Shown: one piece after another, positions 33,134 to 46,200 of the stretch
Layout: each line of letters starts with the position of its first letter
Numbering within the stretch: the first letter of the stretch is position 1
Assembly (NCBI RefSeq): GCF_036370855.1
Contig: NC_088102.1
Span: 72,177,601-72,241,600 of the forward strand
From: Dromaius novaehollandiae
Lineage: Eukaryota > Chordata > Aves > Casuariiformes > Dromaiidae
DNA: 64,000 nt
Reading direction: 5' to 3'
Notes under the pieces: generated by a model
Database searches by the model: none
The model's input: only the letters and a program-made list of their open reading frames with translations
What the model was told of the DNA's origin: nothing
Program-made: the position numbers and the translations under genes

Positions 33134-34511
33134 GTAGCCCTACTGATGAGGAGCTCCTAAGAAATCAAGCTCCCTTTCAAGCTGACTGTGCTTCCTCTTC
33201 GTTTAGATTACAAACAAAAATACAAAGCGCACATGACAAGACAGTTCCTGCAGGCAGTTATGATTCTAATGCACTGCTGGACCCTCCTCTCCTGCCTGAG
33301 CCCTTTCCCTAAGCACAGCAGCCTGGGAGACCTTGTTGGCAAAGCTCCTCCTCCCTTCCTCCTCCTCTATGTGCCCTTTTTCACTGGAGTTCAGGCCAGC
33401 TTATCCAGGCCATCCTCCTGAGACATCAGCTCATCTCCTGAGCCTCACGACAGACCACTCTTGTGCTCGGCGGAGGCTCTCCTTCATTCCCTGCTGGCTG
33501 TGCTGCACTTAGGCAGATGCTGGGGAGGCAAAGCCCTACCAGTGACAACACCCATGCAGAGCGATATTCACCTGGGGGATGTCCCCACTCCTACCCAAAA
33601 TGTCCCAAATGACCAGCAGGCTCAAGGGAACCAACACCGGTCTCCTATATCCCTCAGATTTGTCCAAGAGCCTCTCAGTTGCTCTGGATTTGCTCCAGGT
33701 CTCTGTGGCACTGGCACTGCAAAGAGATACTGATACACAGAAGCCTAGCGTTATCATACTCTGAAATGCAGCTGGCTGAGCTGAAACAGAAGCAGGTGGT
33801 GAGATGCTGGCTGTTCAGCAGGCCCAGCAGATGCCTGTGCTCTGACACAGAGCAGCACTCGGGCTGCTGCAGCTGCTTCCCCTTGGGGGCTGGTGTGCAG
33901 TGGGGGAACCAACTCCTTCCTTCCCCGTCACTGCATGGGGCAAGCGTGGCTGCCATGGGGACTGTGGGGCTGAGGGGCACAGGCCTGCAGGCAACTGGAT
34001 AGCACCTCCATCCACCCACAGGCTGCTGTGAGGAGCCCAGTCCCTCCTGCCAATGTGCCATGGAGCCTGGGGCTGGGCTTGACTTGGTGTCGCCCTGGAG
34101 CTTTCTAGCCCAGAGCCAGCCCCAGTGCCTGCCCCATGTGGAGGGCTGCAGTGCGGAGGGACCTGGTGCCAGAGGTCAGCCCCACAGCAGCAAGGAGCCT
34201 GCAGCAGATGCTGCCCCCTGCAGAGGACGGTCCCTGTCAAGGAAGGGCTCTTGCCACGCTCCCTGGCACAGTGTGACACACCCAGACCCATGCGGGATCA
34301 GGCATAGGGAGGGTCCGCACACCCTGCACCCGCTGCAGCACCCAGGTGGGGAGTCCTGCTCAGATCATCATCAGGCTCCCCACGGGGACAGCCAGGCAGG
34401 CACCCACCCACTGGTGGGGTGCGCGTGATGCCAGAAGTGGAGCCGAGACACATATATGGGCATGCACGGGGATGGAGAAGGTTATTGGAGGCTGGGGCTC
34501 CGTCAGATGGG
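33134..34511. other. Upstream region of gene 3
   Basis: After TTCGTTTAG at about 33206 the frame reads DYKQKYKAHMTRQF, the best FISNA-like start in the window. The region near 33520 lacks the GTTAAATGTGATGATCACAAA segment found upstream of genes 1, 2, 4 and 5. No gene is supported. Confidence 0.45.
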
Positions 34512-34599
34512 AGATAACCCTCCTGATAACGTCTCAAAAGGTGCCTAAAGCCGTTGATTGGCTCCCCTGGCAGCGGGGCCTGCGCTTCTGCCTATATAT
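34512..34599 (+). promoter_or_regulatory. Core promoter of gene 3
   Basis: AGATAA 34512, TGATAA 34524, ATTGG 34557, TATATAT 34593, start codon 91 bp after the TATA element. Confidence 0.65.
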
Positions 34600-34683
34600 T
34601 GCCCTCCCCACAGCGGGGGCCTCTGGTGGCCTGGGAGGCAAGCAGGAGCTGGGGACTGCAGCATTGGGCAGGAGGTGTTTGGG

Positions 34684-37600
34684 ATGGCCACCATCAGCCA
34701 GCTCCTTGCCAGTGCACTGGGACTGCTGCTGTGCGTGCAGCTCTGCAGGGGTGAGTGCCTGCGGGCTCCCCGGGGATGGAGCTGCCTGCCCTCATGCCGA
34801 GAGTGGGAGGCAGCCCTGGGGTTGGGGAGGCCACCGTGGGGCTGGGGTGGCCACCATGGGTCTGTGCGTGACCTGCTGGGAGGGCTTCCTAGGGACATCA
34901 GCGGAGACACCCCACCCAGGCAGCCCTCGGGGACTCGCAGTGCCTGCGCTGCGCTGGGGACAGGGCTTATGCCAGTGGGGCCAAACACTGAGCACATGTG
35001 GCAGGACATGTCCTCTGCTGTGTTCACCTTGCATCGGGTGCTGGACATTCAGGGTCTGGATATGGCCCTACCTTTCTTCACACCTGGTGTCCTGCAGTGC
35101 ACCCAAGGCTTTTCCACCCACACAGCCATATGCCAGGGTCCAAAAGCCAGGCCCGCAGTGGGGAGTGGAGGCCATCAGGGCAGGGAACAGCTGTGGGACA
35201 GAGCTCCCTGGCCAGCCTGGCAGGGCATGCTACACCAGACAACACTGACACCATGCTGGGACTCCATGTCCTCCTTTGTGGTCCCACATGGGCACCCACA
35301 GGCACCGGGGAGCTGCGACTGGTTAACGGAGGCAGCCGCTGCGCCGGCCGGGTGGAGGTGAAGCACGAGGGCCAGTGGGGCACCGTGTGCAGCTATGACT
35401 TCCTCTGGGATGTCCGTGGGGCCTCCGTGGTCTGCAGGCAGCTGGGATGTGGCACCGTGGCAAGGACTTCCCCATACATGCCGTTCGGGGCAGGGGCTGG
35501 CCGGATTTGGCTGCAACCTTTTCTATGTCGTGGCACTGAGACAGCACTCCACCACTGTCCCCACTACGGCTGGGGCCAGCACTACTGTGGCCATGACACA
35601 GATGTTGGGGTGACGTGCTCAGGTGAGGGATCAGGATACTCTGCCAGGGAGCAGACCCTTGGCTGTGCGCAGTTGGGAGATGGCATGGCTATGCCCAGGG
35701 CCTCCCCACTGGGGCCTGCCCAGGCACAGATGGGGTACAAGAGTAGAGCTGGAGTGCAGCACCCTCATGCCCTGAGGGCACCTCTAATACAGATGCTGTG
35801 GAGCTCAGGCTGGTGAATGGAGGTGGTCCCTGTGCAGGCAGAGTGGAGGTGAAGCTGCGGGGCCAGTGGGGAACGGTGGCAGATGACGTATGGGACATGG
35901 AGGATGCCGAGGTGGTGTGTCAGCAGCTGGGCTGTGGCTCGGCCAAAAGCGCCCATGACTCGACCCACTTTGGGAGAGGGTCTGGACCTATTCAACTGGC
36001 TCTTGTGGACTGTCGCGGGGATGAGTCTGCACTCTGGGAATGCACTGTCCCGGGATGGGGGCCATACCCTGGCCGCCATGACTGGGATGTTGGTGTGGTC
36101 TGCCAAGGTAAGAGCCATGGGGTCCCTCCAGGCTGCCTCGCACTCAGGCCCCGCTATGCCAGCACCAGGATTATGGGGGCAGCCCCCCTGCAAGCCCCCA
36201 GCGTGTTCCACAGACCCCCAAGAGACCCCAGACTCTCTCCTCCGGCAGGGTTTGTGCGGCTGGTCGGCGGGGACGGCGCCTGCTCGGGCCGTGTGGAGGT
36301 CAGGCAGGGCCGAGCCTGGGCCACCCTCTGCAAGGCCCACGTGGACCTCAACACCGCCCACGTCATCTGCAAGGAGCTGGGTTGCGGAGCAGCTCTGGCC
36401 ATCACTGGGGCGGCACGCTTTGGGGCAGGAGCTGGGCCCATCTGGGACGGGGGCTTTGAGTGTGCAGGCAACGAATCCCTCCTGTCTGCCTGCGCCCGCA
36501 GGCTGCCCCATGGCCAGGGCTGCACCCACACCAGTGACGCTGCCATCATCTGCTCCCATAAGAGAGCAGGGCACGGGACAGCGGCTGCAGCGGGAGGCAG
36601 GGGAGACGGGCAGCAGGGACAGGAGTGCCCAGGGCAGGGACGGGGCAGGGAGGCTGCGGGCTGGCTTGTGGCAGCCCCCAGGGGTGCGGGAAGGCAGCAG
36701 GGTGTGGGAGGCAGAGGGCTGCCATGCCTGCATGCCCCCACCATTGCAGAGCACGGGACATGAGGCCTTCATCTCCAGCGTCTTTTCTCCCTCCCAGCCT
36801 ACACGGGCTTCAGGCTGGTGAACGGCAGCACAGAGTGCACAGGGCGGGTGGAGCTGGAGGCACGCGGCACCTGGGGCTCCCTCTGCGATGCCGGCTGGGA
36901 CATGCCCGACGCCCAGGTGCTCTGCCACCACCTCGGCTGCGGCTTTGCTGCCTCTGTGCCCCGTGGAGGGTATTTTGGGACAGGGAGCAGCCCGCTGTGG
37001 CAGGACACGTTTCACTGCAGCGGGACCGAGTCCCACCTGGGAGAGTGCCCTGCCACGGTGCTGGGGACCCCCGCCTGCTCGCCGGACCACGCTGCCGCAG
37101 TCAATTGCTCAGGTGCGTGTGGGGCAGGTGGTGCCAGCCACAAGGGCTTCCTGGGGGGAGGGGACCCAGCACCCCAAAAAGGAAGGGTACCCCACTCCCC
37201 CTACTGCCACCAGGAGCTGTGGGGCACAGGGCCCATCTGGGGAAGCAGCGCCATGTCAGGGCAGGAGGAGGGCTGAGCCCAGGCATAGGGCAGCAGGCAC
37301 ATGGGCAGGAGGAGGGCAGTGGGGCCGTGCTGTCCCCCAGCATCCTGTGGGACTCCTTGGCACCCCACGGTCCCCAAAGAGCCTCAGGACATCTCCCCTC
37401 TGTGCGGGGACAGGTGGCACGGAACCCCTGCGGCTGGTGGATGGGGAGAGCCGCTGTGACGGACACCTGGAGGTGGCCCTGGGTGGGGCCTGGGGCCGAG
37501 TCCTGGCTCAGCAGTGGGATGCCAGCAGTGCAAGCGTGGTGTGCCGGCAGCTCCGGTGCGGCACGGTGCAGAAGGCCTATGCTGCCCCAGTGCTGGGGCC

Positions 37601-40600
37601 AGGCTCGAGCCCCCTGGGGCTGAGCGGGCTCCGGTGTGTGGGCACGGAGGCTCGCCTGGCCCAGTGCAACTCCACGCTGCCCAGCGCTGTGCCGCCGGAC
37701 CATGCCGAGGAAGCGGCAGTTGTGTGCTCGGGTGAGTGTGCCGGGAAGGGCCCCGGGGCACTGTGGGGGCCCGAGCAGCTGCCCCATCCCGGGCTGTCTC
37801 TGGCTGCAGGGAGCCAGCGCATCCGGCTGGTGAGTGGCCCTGGGCGCTGTGCTGGGAGAGTGGAGGTCTACGTGCAGGGGACCTGGAGCCGCGTCTGCGA
37901 GGACACCTGGGACCTGTGGGATGCCGCTGTCGTCTGCCACCAGTTGGGCTGCGGCGAGGTCCTGGCAGTGCCCGGCTCGGCCCGCTACGGCCGGGGCTCG
38001 GGGCCAGTGTGGCTGGGTGCTGGCGCCTGCTCTGGCGCCGAGGCGACACTCTGGGACTGCCCAGCCCCGGCACCAGCCCCAGCCCTGGCCCCGGGGCAGC
38101 GTGGCTGTAAGGAGGGTGCTGGTGCGGCAGCCATCTGCTCAGGTCAGCACCGCGCTCCACCAGGGCCAGGGCCAGCGGGGCTGTGGGACCGGTTGTGGCA
38201 TCAGCCCTCCCAACCGGCCTCCCTGCCCACCTCCCCACACCCTGGGCAGTCCGGGGAGTGAGACGGCACCTTCGCCCCACTGCCCTGCCGTGTCCACTCC
38301 TTAGGATGCTTCTCATGGTGACCCGGGGAGGTGGGCGGAGTGGCCGGGACAGCAGGGGTGTTGCCCAGCCCCGCCTGAGCTGTGCCTACGCCCCCATGCT
38401 ACCCCCTTGCAGAGCTCACAGCCCTGCGGCTGGCAGGCGGCAGCAGCTGCACCGGGCGCCTGGAGGTCTTCTACAATGGGACGTGGGGCAGCGTGTGCGC
38501 CAATGGCACCAGCCCCGCCACAGCCGTCGTGGTGTGCCAGCAGCTGGGCTGCGGGGCCACGGGCCGACTGGCATCTGCCCCAGCAACCACACAGGGCTCA
38601 GGCCCCGCGTGGCTGGCCTGGGTGCAGTGCGAGCTGGGGACCGACTCCCTCTGGCACTGCCCCTCGGCACCCTGGCACCTGCAGCCCTGTGACTTCCCTG
38701 GGGACACCCACATCACATGTGACAGGGACCCTGGCGGCACCAGATTGACTCCCACGCCAGCCAGGGCAACTGGATGCCCAGACGGCACAGCTTGCACAGG
38801 TAGCTTTGCCAGCGCAGTGGCCCCAGGGACCCTCCAGCTCGGGCTGGCGCAGCCCAGTGGAGGGGGAGCAGCTCTGGCAAGGAGATCCCAGCTGCCCGGG
38901 CACTGTCACCCCTCGGCTTCATGCAGGGGTTGGCCCTTTGGCCCAGGGGTGCCCTCCTTGGCCTCCCTGTCCTGCCAGCCACTCCCCTGCATCCCCCCAT
39001 GCATCCACAGTGATGCAGGATGGGACAGGGTCCCCAGCCTCCCTCCAGCTCTGCCGTGTTTTGGTGTCCTCACAGGTGCCCACAGGAGCCCCACAGCGGG
39101 TGCTGGGGCCATGCCAGTGCCCACCATCCTCTGCATCATCCTGGGGACCCTGCTCTGCCTGGCCCTGGGGGCTCTCGCCATGCAGGCATGGCGCACCATG
39201 GCTCAGCACAGAGGTGGGTCGCACCGGGGTTCTCCGGGGCTGAATCTACCAGGACGAGGCACCAGGGCAGAGCCAGTCAGGGCTGGGGGCCACTGATGGC
39301 TCCCGGGACTGCCTGGCCATGGGACGGCCCGGCTGCACAGGCTGGGGACAGGCGTGGCGGTGGAGGCCAGGAGGCCAGTGCTGAAAGAGGGCAGGACGCG
39401 GCGCAGCACAAGGGCCAGGCAGGGGCACCAGAGCCACTCGGCAGATGGGGCACAGCAGTGGAGCTGGGCCACAGGGATATCGGGGGCACAGCTGGTGACC
39501 CCCACCATCCCATGTGCTGTGCCCATGGCCTGGGGTTATGGCTGCCCTTGCTTTCCAGGCCCTGGCAGAGCTGGGGACACAATCTCTGAGGCCGTCTATG
39601 AGGAGCTCGACTACACCCTGACGCCGGAGTACCAGGAGGTGCCCAGTGGCTCAGGTGCGTACACCCTGACTCCCGTGCTCGGGCCAGCCCAGCCCGGCAC
39701 CTCTCCCTGGGGAAGGAGGTCTCTGCGCTGAGGCCCCCACGCACCCGCTGCAGCAGCTGTGCTGGGAGCCTGGCCATGTGCTGGCCACGGGGAGCTGGAG
39801 TGCAGGGCTGTATCCTGGCCCCTCACAGTCCCCGCTGTGCGGTGAGGCTGTCCTGCCCAGGGTGCTGGCCAGGCCGTGGGACTGGGCAGCCTCTCCTAAC
39901 GCCCCATCCTCCAGGCTCTCCATCAGAAGGCTCAGCAGCAAAGCTGCCGTATTACACCAGTGACAGCGTGGAGGTCAGCAGCCCCGCGACAGCAGCAGGT
40001 ACGGGGCCGGAGTGCAGGGCCGTGCTGCAACGCGCCCAGAGGCGCAGCCGTCATGCCACAGCCAGTGCCAGCAGGGGCCTCACATGGTGCCTGTGCAGCA
40101 TGGCCACGTGGCCCTTGGTTATTTTCTGGGCCAACACTCGTGGCTGGGGATGAGCCTCTGGGCTGCTGGCTCCATCCGAGAGCTGGCAGCCCCATGCAGC
40201 AGGCCCGGCCCCCATGTCGGCACCCGCAGCTCTGTGGTCAGTGGGGGCTGGCACAACGCGACCCCTGCCCTGGCCTTCATTTCACTGCCCTGTCTGTTGC
40301 AGACACCCCTGCCCTGCCCAGGCATGGCCCCCCGGATGGGTATGACGATGCCGCGGCCGTGCTGCACCCGGGAGAGGCCGCTTCTCCAGGGTTGAGTGAC
40401 GGAGGTGTCTCCGAGGTCACGGTGCTGGAAGGTAAGAGGCACCACAGCCCATACAGCAGCACTGCCATTCCCAGCGCTGTGCCATCCCGCCGGGAGAGGT
40501 GGCTCCCCGTGCTCTATTGCGGCGGTGGGTGGTGCCTGGGCATGGCGGGGACCACTGGCCTGGACCTGGCAGCCGGGGGATGAAATGCCCCCTAGAGGCA

Positions 40601-40744
40601 CCGGCCATGCTGTCCGCAGCGGGGAGCCGGCCCTCGCTGAGCCACCCGGAGCTGCCAGGAGCCACGACAGATGCACCAGCTTCAGCGCCCCAAGACATGG
40701 GCTACGACGATGTTGGTGTCAGTGGCCCCAGGACATCACTGTGA
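34684..40744 (+). CDS. Gene 3: WC1/CD163L1-like SRCR receptor with a broken donor after domain 3
   Basis: Exons: 34684-34750, SRCR1 35302-35622, SRCR2 35793-36107, SRCR3 36249-36557, SRCR4 36798-37112, SRCR5 37414-37731, SRCR6 37810-38142, SRCR7 38413-38799, membrane 39076-39213, tail 39559-39654, 39915-39998, 40303-40431, 40620-40744. The full exon set gives 978 residues. The SRCR3 donor reads CCC/ATAAGA where other genes have CCC/GTAAGA, so this exon is probably skipped. Skipping keeps the phase and gives a six-domain protein of about 875 residues. Read-through into the intron would stop at 36763. SRCR2 differs from the other genes in its second half (GWGPYPGRHDWDV). SRCR6 is two residues longer than in gene 1. 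The membrane segment and the VYEELDYTL, GYDDAAAV and GYDDVGVSG tail boxes are intact. Confidence 0.85.
36555..36563 (+). other. Mutated 5' splice site after SRCR3 of gene 3 (AT in place of GT)
   Basis: CCCATAAGA replaces CCCGTAAGA (genes 2 and 4) or CTCGTAAGA (gene 1). The change is a G-to-A at a CpG, as expected from methyl-cytosine deamination on the other strand. The misplaced SRCR3 fragment in gene 0 has the same AT at this site. Confidence 0.85.
38800..39075 (+). other. Open 276-bp stalk/intron segment of gene 3
   Basis: It has the same length and almost the same sequence as in gene 2, and is open in frame with both flanking exons. Confidence 0.5.
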
Positions 40745-40974
40745 GCATGGCGGGGCCGTGCTGTGGCAGTCCCTGAGGACACACACGGTGCCATGGGGCT
40801 CTGCCCCCATGAGCCACAGGCCAACCACAGCAGGCATCGTCTGTCTCACTAACGGCCCACTCGGGCTGGCCAGGGACTATGGGCACCATGGAGATGTGCC
40901 TCCATCATCCCTCCTGCGCAGCCCTCCAGGTGCTGCCTGAGTTTGTGCTTCCACTGTGCATTTCTCTCTCTTCT

Positions 40975-40980
40975 ATTAAA
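40975..40980 (+). promoter_or_regulatory. Polyadenylation signal of gene 3 (ATTAAA)
   Basis: ATTAAA is followed by a second ATTAAA at 40985, about 230 bp after the stop codon, in the context seen in gene 2. Confidence 0.7.
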
Positions 40981-40990
40981 AAAAATTAAA

Positions 40991-41570
40991 AAATGTTTGG
41001 AGCCTCGGCCCCAAGGTGAGGCCTTTGGGCACACTGCTGTATCCTCAGGGGTGGCTGGGGCGGACAAGGAGCATGTCCTGCTCAGAGTGAGCTCTGTTGC
41101 ACATAGCCAGTAACTCTCCTGCCGGCCTCACACGGCTCCAGTTAATCGCTGTTGCTGCTGCAGGTCTTTCGCCCGCACTGTCCTACACTGGGATGTTACC
41201 ATGCACGGCACCCTGACTACTGTGGCCCTCACCCGCCCCAGAGCAGCTCTGCACCAGGTCGACATTTGCCATCGCTGGTGGTGCACACTGCCCATGGCAG
41301 GGACTGCAGTGGAGCAAGCGTTGCTCTATAGAAAGGGCCAAGCATGGGCAGCGCCGCCTGATGCAGCAGTGGTGGAGCAGCTGGCAGGCTTCCTCTCCTC
41401 GCTGGAGGTTTCCCTTGCTGTAAGGCAGGCCTGCAGCCCAAACACAAGGGCAGGACAATAGTGTGACAATTGGAGATGTCTTGGAGGGAGGCTATGGTCT
41501 GCCTTCCTGCCTGCCACCTAGTAAAAGCCCCCATCTGGGAGAGCAGGGCAGATGCTTTGTCTCCTTGATT
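40991..41570. other. 3' flank of gene 3
   Basis: It is nearly identical to 28060-28640, including the 86-codon frame (41201-41461). No gene is recognised. Confidence 0.4.
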
Positions 41571-43025
41571 GGAGGCATCACTGGGCACCAGTGAAAAGAG
41601 TCTGGCCCCATCCTCTTCACAAATTCCCTTCACATAGTTATACCCATCAATAGAGACCCCCCGACCTCAGGCTTCTCTCCTCCACCATGAACAGGCCCAG
41701 CTCTCTCAGCTTTTCCTTGTATGATACATATTCCCATTCCTTCAGCATCATAGGAGCCCTTTGCTGCACTTGCTCCAGGAGCTCCGTGTCTCTCTTGTCT
41801 TGAGGAGTCCAGAACTGCACACAGCACTCCAGACGTGGCCTCCCCAGGGCTCAGTAGAGGCAAAGGATCACCTCCCTCCACCTGCTGACAACACTCTGCC
41901 TAATGCAGCCCAGCATACCCTTGGCCTTCTTGGCCACAAGGGCACGGTGCTGGCTCACGGTCAGCTTGTTGTCCACCAGGCCTCCCAGGTCCTTCTCTGC
42001 ATGGCTGCTTTCCAGCAGGTCAGCCACCACCCTCTACTGCTGCAGCGGGTATTCCTCCCCAGGGGCAGGCCTCTGCACTTCACCTGATTCAGCTTCATGA
42101 GGTTCCCCTCTGCCCATCTCCCCAGACCGTCGAGCTACCTCAGAAGGGCAGCACAGCCCTCTGGGGTATCTGCCACTCCTCTCAGGATCACCCTTGGATC
42201 ATCAGCACACTTGCTGCAGGTGCACTCTGTCCCCTCATCCACGTCACTGAGGAAGAAGATGAACAGTACTGCACCCAGCATGGACCCCTGGCAGACACCG
42301 CCAGCTACAGGCCTCCAACGAGACTTTGTGCTGCTCATCACAATCCTCTGAGCTCTGCCAGACAGCCAGTTTTCAAGCCACCTCACTGTCTGCCCATCTA
42401 ACCCACACTTCCTCAGCTTGCCTGTGAGGATGTGATGGGAGACAGTGTCCAAAGCCTTGCTCAAGTCAAGGGAGACAACTTGCCCTGCTCTCCCCTCATC
42501 TACCCAGCCAGGCGTCCCATCCTAGAAGGCTCTCACGTTGGTTAAGCATGATTTCCCCCTTTGGGAATCCACACTTGCTACTCTGGATCTGGAAAAGTCA
42601 GCCTCTCTTGAGGCTTTCTCCCTGCTCTCCAGGGCCTGGGATATGCGGAGGGCCCGTCTTTGCAGGAAAGACTTTAGCAAAGCAGCATTTAGGATCTCTG
42701 CCTTTCCAACATGCTTTGTCACCAGGGCACTTTGCCCAGTCAGCAGTGAGCCCACAACTTCCCTTCTCCTCCTTTGGTTATTGATGGATTTAAAGAAGCC
42801 CTGCTTGCTTCACATCCCTCAACACATTAAACTCCAAAGGGGCCGGGGTCTCGGCCTGGACCTTTTGAGCCCCATCCTTCCTACTCGGACAACATCCCTC
42901 TATTCCTCCCATGTTTCCTGAGGCTGGCTCCACACAAGCCCTGCCTCAGCTCTTGGCAGTTCTCCTTAACCATGGTGTCAAACAGATGTCCCCTGGCATT
43001 GTAGTACTCTAAGAGTAGTTCAGGA
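41571..43025 (-). mobile_element. CR1-type LINE fragment A in spacer 3-4
   Basis: Same parts and breakpoints as 28641-30095: RT region on the - strand at 42135-42464 and upstream ORF2 at 42522-42755. It differs at only scattered positions, which shows the two spacers were copied recently as a block. Confidence 0.85.
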
Positions 43026-43089
43026 AACCACAAGTGTAAGCCACACACATGCAGCCACAGGCAACAAGCAAGCCAACGCTGCTGTTACT

Positions 43090-43335
43090 ATGGCACGGCT
43101 GTTTCAACCTCATGAAGAAGGACAAGCGCCACACACCACTGTGTTGCTGGGAGCTGCAGGGATGGGAAAGACAATGACAAGGAGGAAGATCACCATGGAG
43201 TGGGCAGGAGCAGTCCTTTATACACAGTTTGACTATGTTTTCTACCTCAACTGGAAAGAAATCAGCCCCACTACAGCAGGGAGTGCAGCACACTTGATTT
43301 CCAAGCTCTGTCATTGCCCCTACTTGGACTCTTCC
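43090..43335 (+). pseudogene. NACHT-domain fragment in spacer 3-4, frame open
   Basis: It is almost the same as the spacer 2-3 fragment: RLFQPHEEG, intact GAAGMGKT, FDYVFYLNWKE. The frame stays open to 43563. After DSSIWAG its sequence differs from spacer 2-3 by a small indel, with no further NACHT similarity in either. Confidence 0.7.
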
Positions 43336-45599
43336 ATCTGGGCTGGACCAGGAGTGCCTCTGCATGGAGCCAGCACTTGCACTCTCTCCCCTGGCCTTCA
43401 CAGTCTGGGTGGTTTTTTCCAGGCACAGCCCACATGGACTCACGAGCCACCTGGGCCCTGCATGGCCAATGCCTTTTGCTCAGACAGCAAGCAGGCCCTG
43501 CAGCGTCCTAGTGGGATGCAAGTACGGAGTTGCAGTCTCTGGACTTGTGCACCCCCGAGCTAAAGAGAAACCTGAAACGAGAGCTCAAGGCCCCTGTGAC
43601 CTTCTGCCCAACAAGAGCCGGCACAGAGCCTGGCTTGGGTCAGAATGGTTTGGGCTGGCCCTGTGGGACTCCTGCCACGTGCTTAACCCTGGCTCCCGTT
43701 CCCTGATTCAGAGCTGGAAAGCACTGAAACACAGATATGGTTCACCTGAGCAGACACTGAGACAGGACAACCACAGTGTCCCTCTCTCGCCTGCACAGCC
43801 CTGGGTGCACCATGGCTGCTTGGAGGCCAGTGTGGCAAACCCCATGAGCTGTGAGACTTTGGATACCTTCTGCCTCTTTTCCCCAGAAGCACCAGGGCAG
43901 TGAAAGCCATGGGCAGGGAGTGGGCATGGCAGCAGGGCTGTGGCCGTGCAGGCCCCCTGAGGTCGGATGCTGTGGGGCCGGGACAGTGTATCGCCATCGA
44001 GGTGGACCATGCCGTGTGGTCTCCGGCGGCAGTTCTTCTCTTTTTCTTGTTCGATTGAAAGACTGAACACATTGGGAGTAAAGGAAGAAACGTAGCAGGA
44101 GTTGGCTGCGCTCAAGGGAAGAAGGGAATTTTGCTGCTGTCATACCGGTGGGGGAGGACGGTGGCATTATGGGTAGGCGTGCCTCAAAGGGAGGCCACGG
44201 CCTGTCTTCCTGCCTGCCACCAAGCGTTGGCCCCATCCGAGACAGCAAGGCACACACTTTATGTCCGTGATTGGAGGCATCACCCACAAGGGGTACAAAG
44301 GAGGGTTGGGAAGAAAGCTGAAGGCATGTCTCTCAATGCTAAATATCCCTCTCTGGCTTCCCAACTGCTGCACTTTCATCTCTATAATCAGCTCACAGCT
44401 TTGGTACCTCCCATGAATGTTCCGCCAGTTAAACACAGAAGGTCTACATGCTCAATGGTTACGCTGCATTAGTTTTCTATGCTGCTCTTTCCTCTCTATG
44501 TGGTCAGTGCATATGCTGCATGAGCTTTCTATGCCACTCTTGTCTCTCTGCAAGGCCTGCCGGCATTTGTACGCAGCCCATACCGGAATGCTGAGGTCTG
44601 ACAAGCCCCTGCCGCTAGTCCACTTCCCGACGGCTTCTGTTGCTGTGACCTGCTACTCTTTCAACTAGGGAAGCAAGTAGCTATGCACTGAGCTTTGCAG
44701 CCAAGGTAGGATGTGTCCTGCGAGAGCCCTGACTCAGCTGCTGATCTGCACCTCATCCCTGGTGTCTGTACACAGTGGGAAAATCCCCACACTGGGGCAC
44801 TGGAGCTGTCTGTTGCACTGCAGCTGCAAAAAATGTCCCCACGTGGCAGCTGAGCTTGCCTGGGCAGAGGAGGATTCCCACCAGCTGTGACGCAACTGTG
44901 GGCAGGTGCTGGCCACCCTCGTCCCTGCCTTGGAAGGGGGTTCCGGGATGTTGGATGGAGGGTGCATTCCAAGGTGGAGCGAGGTGCTGGGAACTCCCCT
45001 GCCCTTGGGTGGGTGCTGCTGCCACAGCTTAGAGGAGGCCTGAGAGACCTGCAAGGCATTGCTGGGCTGAACTGCTTTGCTGGTACAGCCAGCCACGAGC
45101 ATAGGTCCCCTTGACAACCAAATCCACCTAGCTACCTACTGCAGATGCTGAAGCAGCCACCCTTCCAGGCGTTGTGTGGGAGGGAAACAAGGGGACAGGG
45201 CTGGGGCCGTGCCTGATTCACTGGACCTGAAAAGGGTACAGACTGGAAGTGGCATCCTCCCATGTTCCCACTGCAGTCGGTGGGGAGAAACAGGCCGTAC
45301 GGGGAGGGGGGGAATGCAGGTGCAGGCTGGACTGAACCATCCCGGGCGCTGTCTCCCTCTGCCCTCCCAGTTCTGCACCAGCACCTGCACTAGCAGGGAG
45401 CAGGGCCTGGCAGCTCGGCAGTGGCAGTGCCACCTCAGGCCAATGCCGCACAGGGTAAAGAAGCTCTTTGTGTCAGGAAGGCCTTGAAGTGGCCAGAGCT
45501 TTCCAGATCCTTTTGCCTTGGGGTGACGTTTCAGTGCATCTGCACAGGGCCGATAGCGTGGCACAACTGACTCTGCCCTCCACCCTGCCTTGTGTTCAC
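43336..45599. other. Spacer 3-4 middle block, unassigned
   Basis: This is the full-length version of the block, lacking the deletions of spacers 1-2 and 2-3. Its open frames on both strands carry no recognisable domain. Confidence 0.4.
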
Positions 45600-46200
45600 G
45601 GAAGCACAGAAGCACACAACGGCAGAGGTTGGAAGGGACCTCTGGAGATCATCGCGGCCAATGCCCCTGTCCATGAGGGTCATCTAAAGCCCATCGCCCA
45701 GGACCCTATCCAGACGCCTCTGCAATGCCTCCAAGGACGGAGACTCCACGACCTCCCCAGGAAACCTGTTCCCGGGCTCTGTCACACTCACAGGAAAGAA
45801 GCTTATCCTGCTGGGCAGACGGAACTTCCTGGGTTTCAGTTTGTGCCCATTGCCTCTCATCCTATTGCTGGGCACCACTGAAAAGCTCTTGTCACCCTCC
45901 CTTCAGATATTTATGCCCACTGATAAAGGTCTCCCCACAGGCTTCCCTTCTCCACCAAGAACAGGCCCAGTTCTCTCAGCCTTTCCGCGTGTGACAGATG
46001 CTCCCATCTCTTAAGCATCGTAGGAGCCAAATGGGCTTTGACATTCCGAGCCCCATCCTTGCCTGCTTGGACAACATCCCTCCATTTCTCCCACATTTCC
46101 TGAGGCTGGCTCCACACCAGCCCTTCCTCAGCTTTTGGCAGTTCTCCTTAACCATGGTGTCAAACAGATGTCACACAGCATTGGAGTGCTGTTAGAGTAG
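45600..46200 (-). mobile_element. CR1-type LINE fragment B in spacer 3-4
   Basis: CR1 3' tail at the left edge, then the ORF2 C-terminus on the - strand (MVPSNRMRGNGHKLKPRKF) and the internal join to WRDVVQAGKDGARN. Confidence 0.8.

Noticed and set aside
36556-36797. Gene 3 intron 4 as an AT-AC (U12-type) intron
   Set aside because: The donor ATAAGA does not match ATATCCTT and the acceptor is AG, so a mutated U2 donor is the simpler reading.
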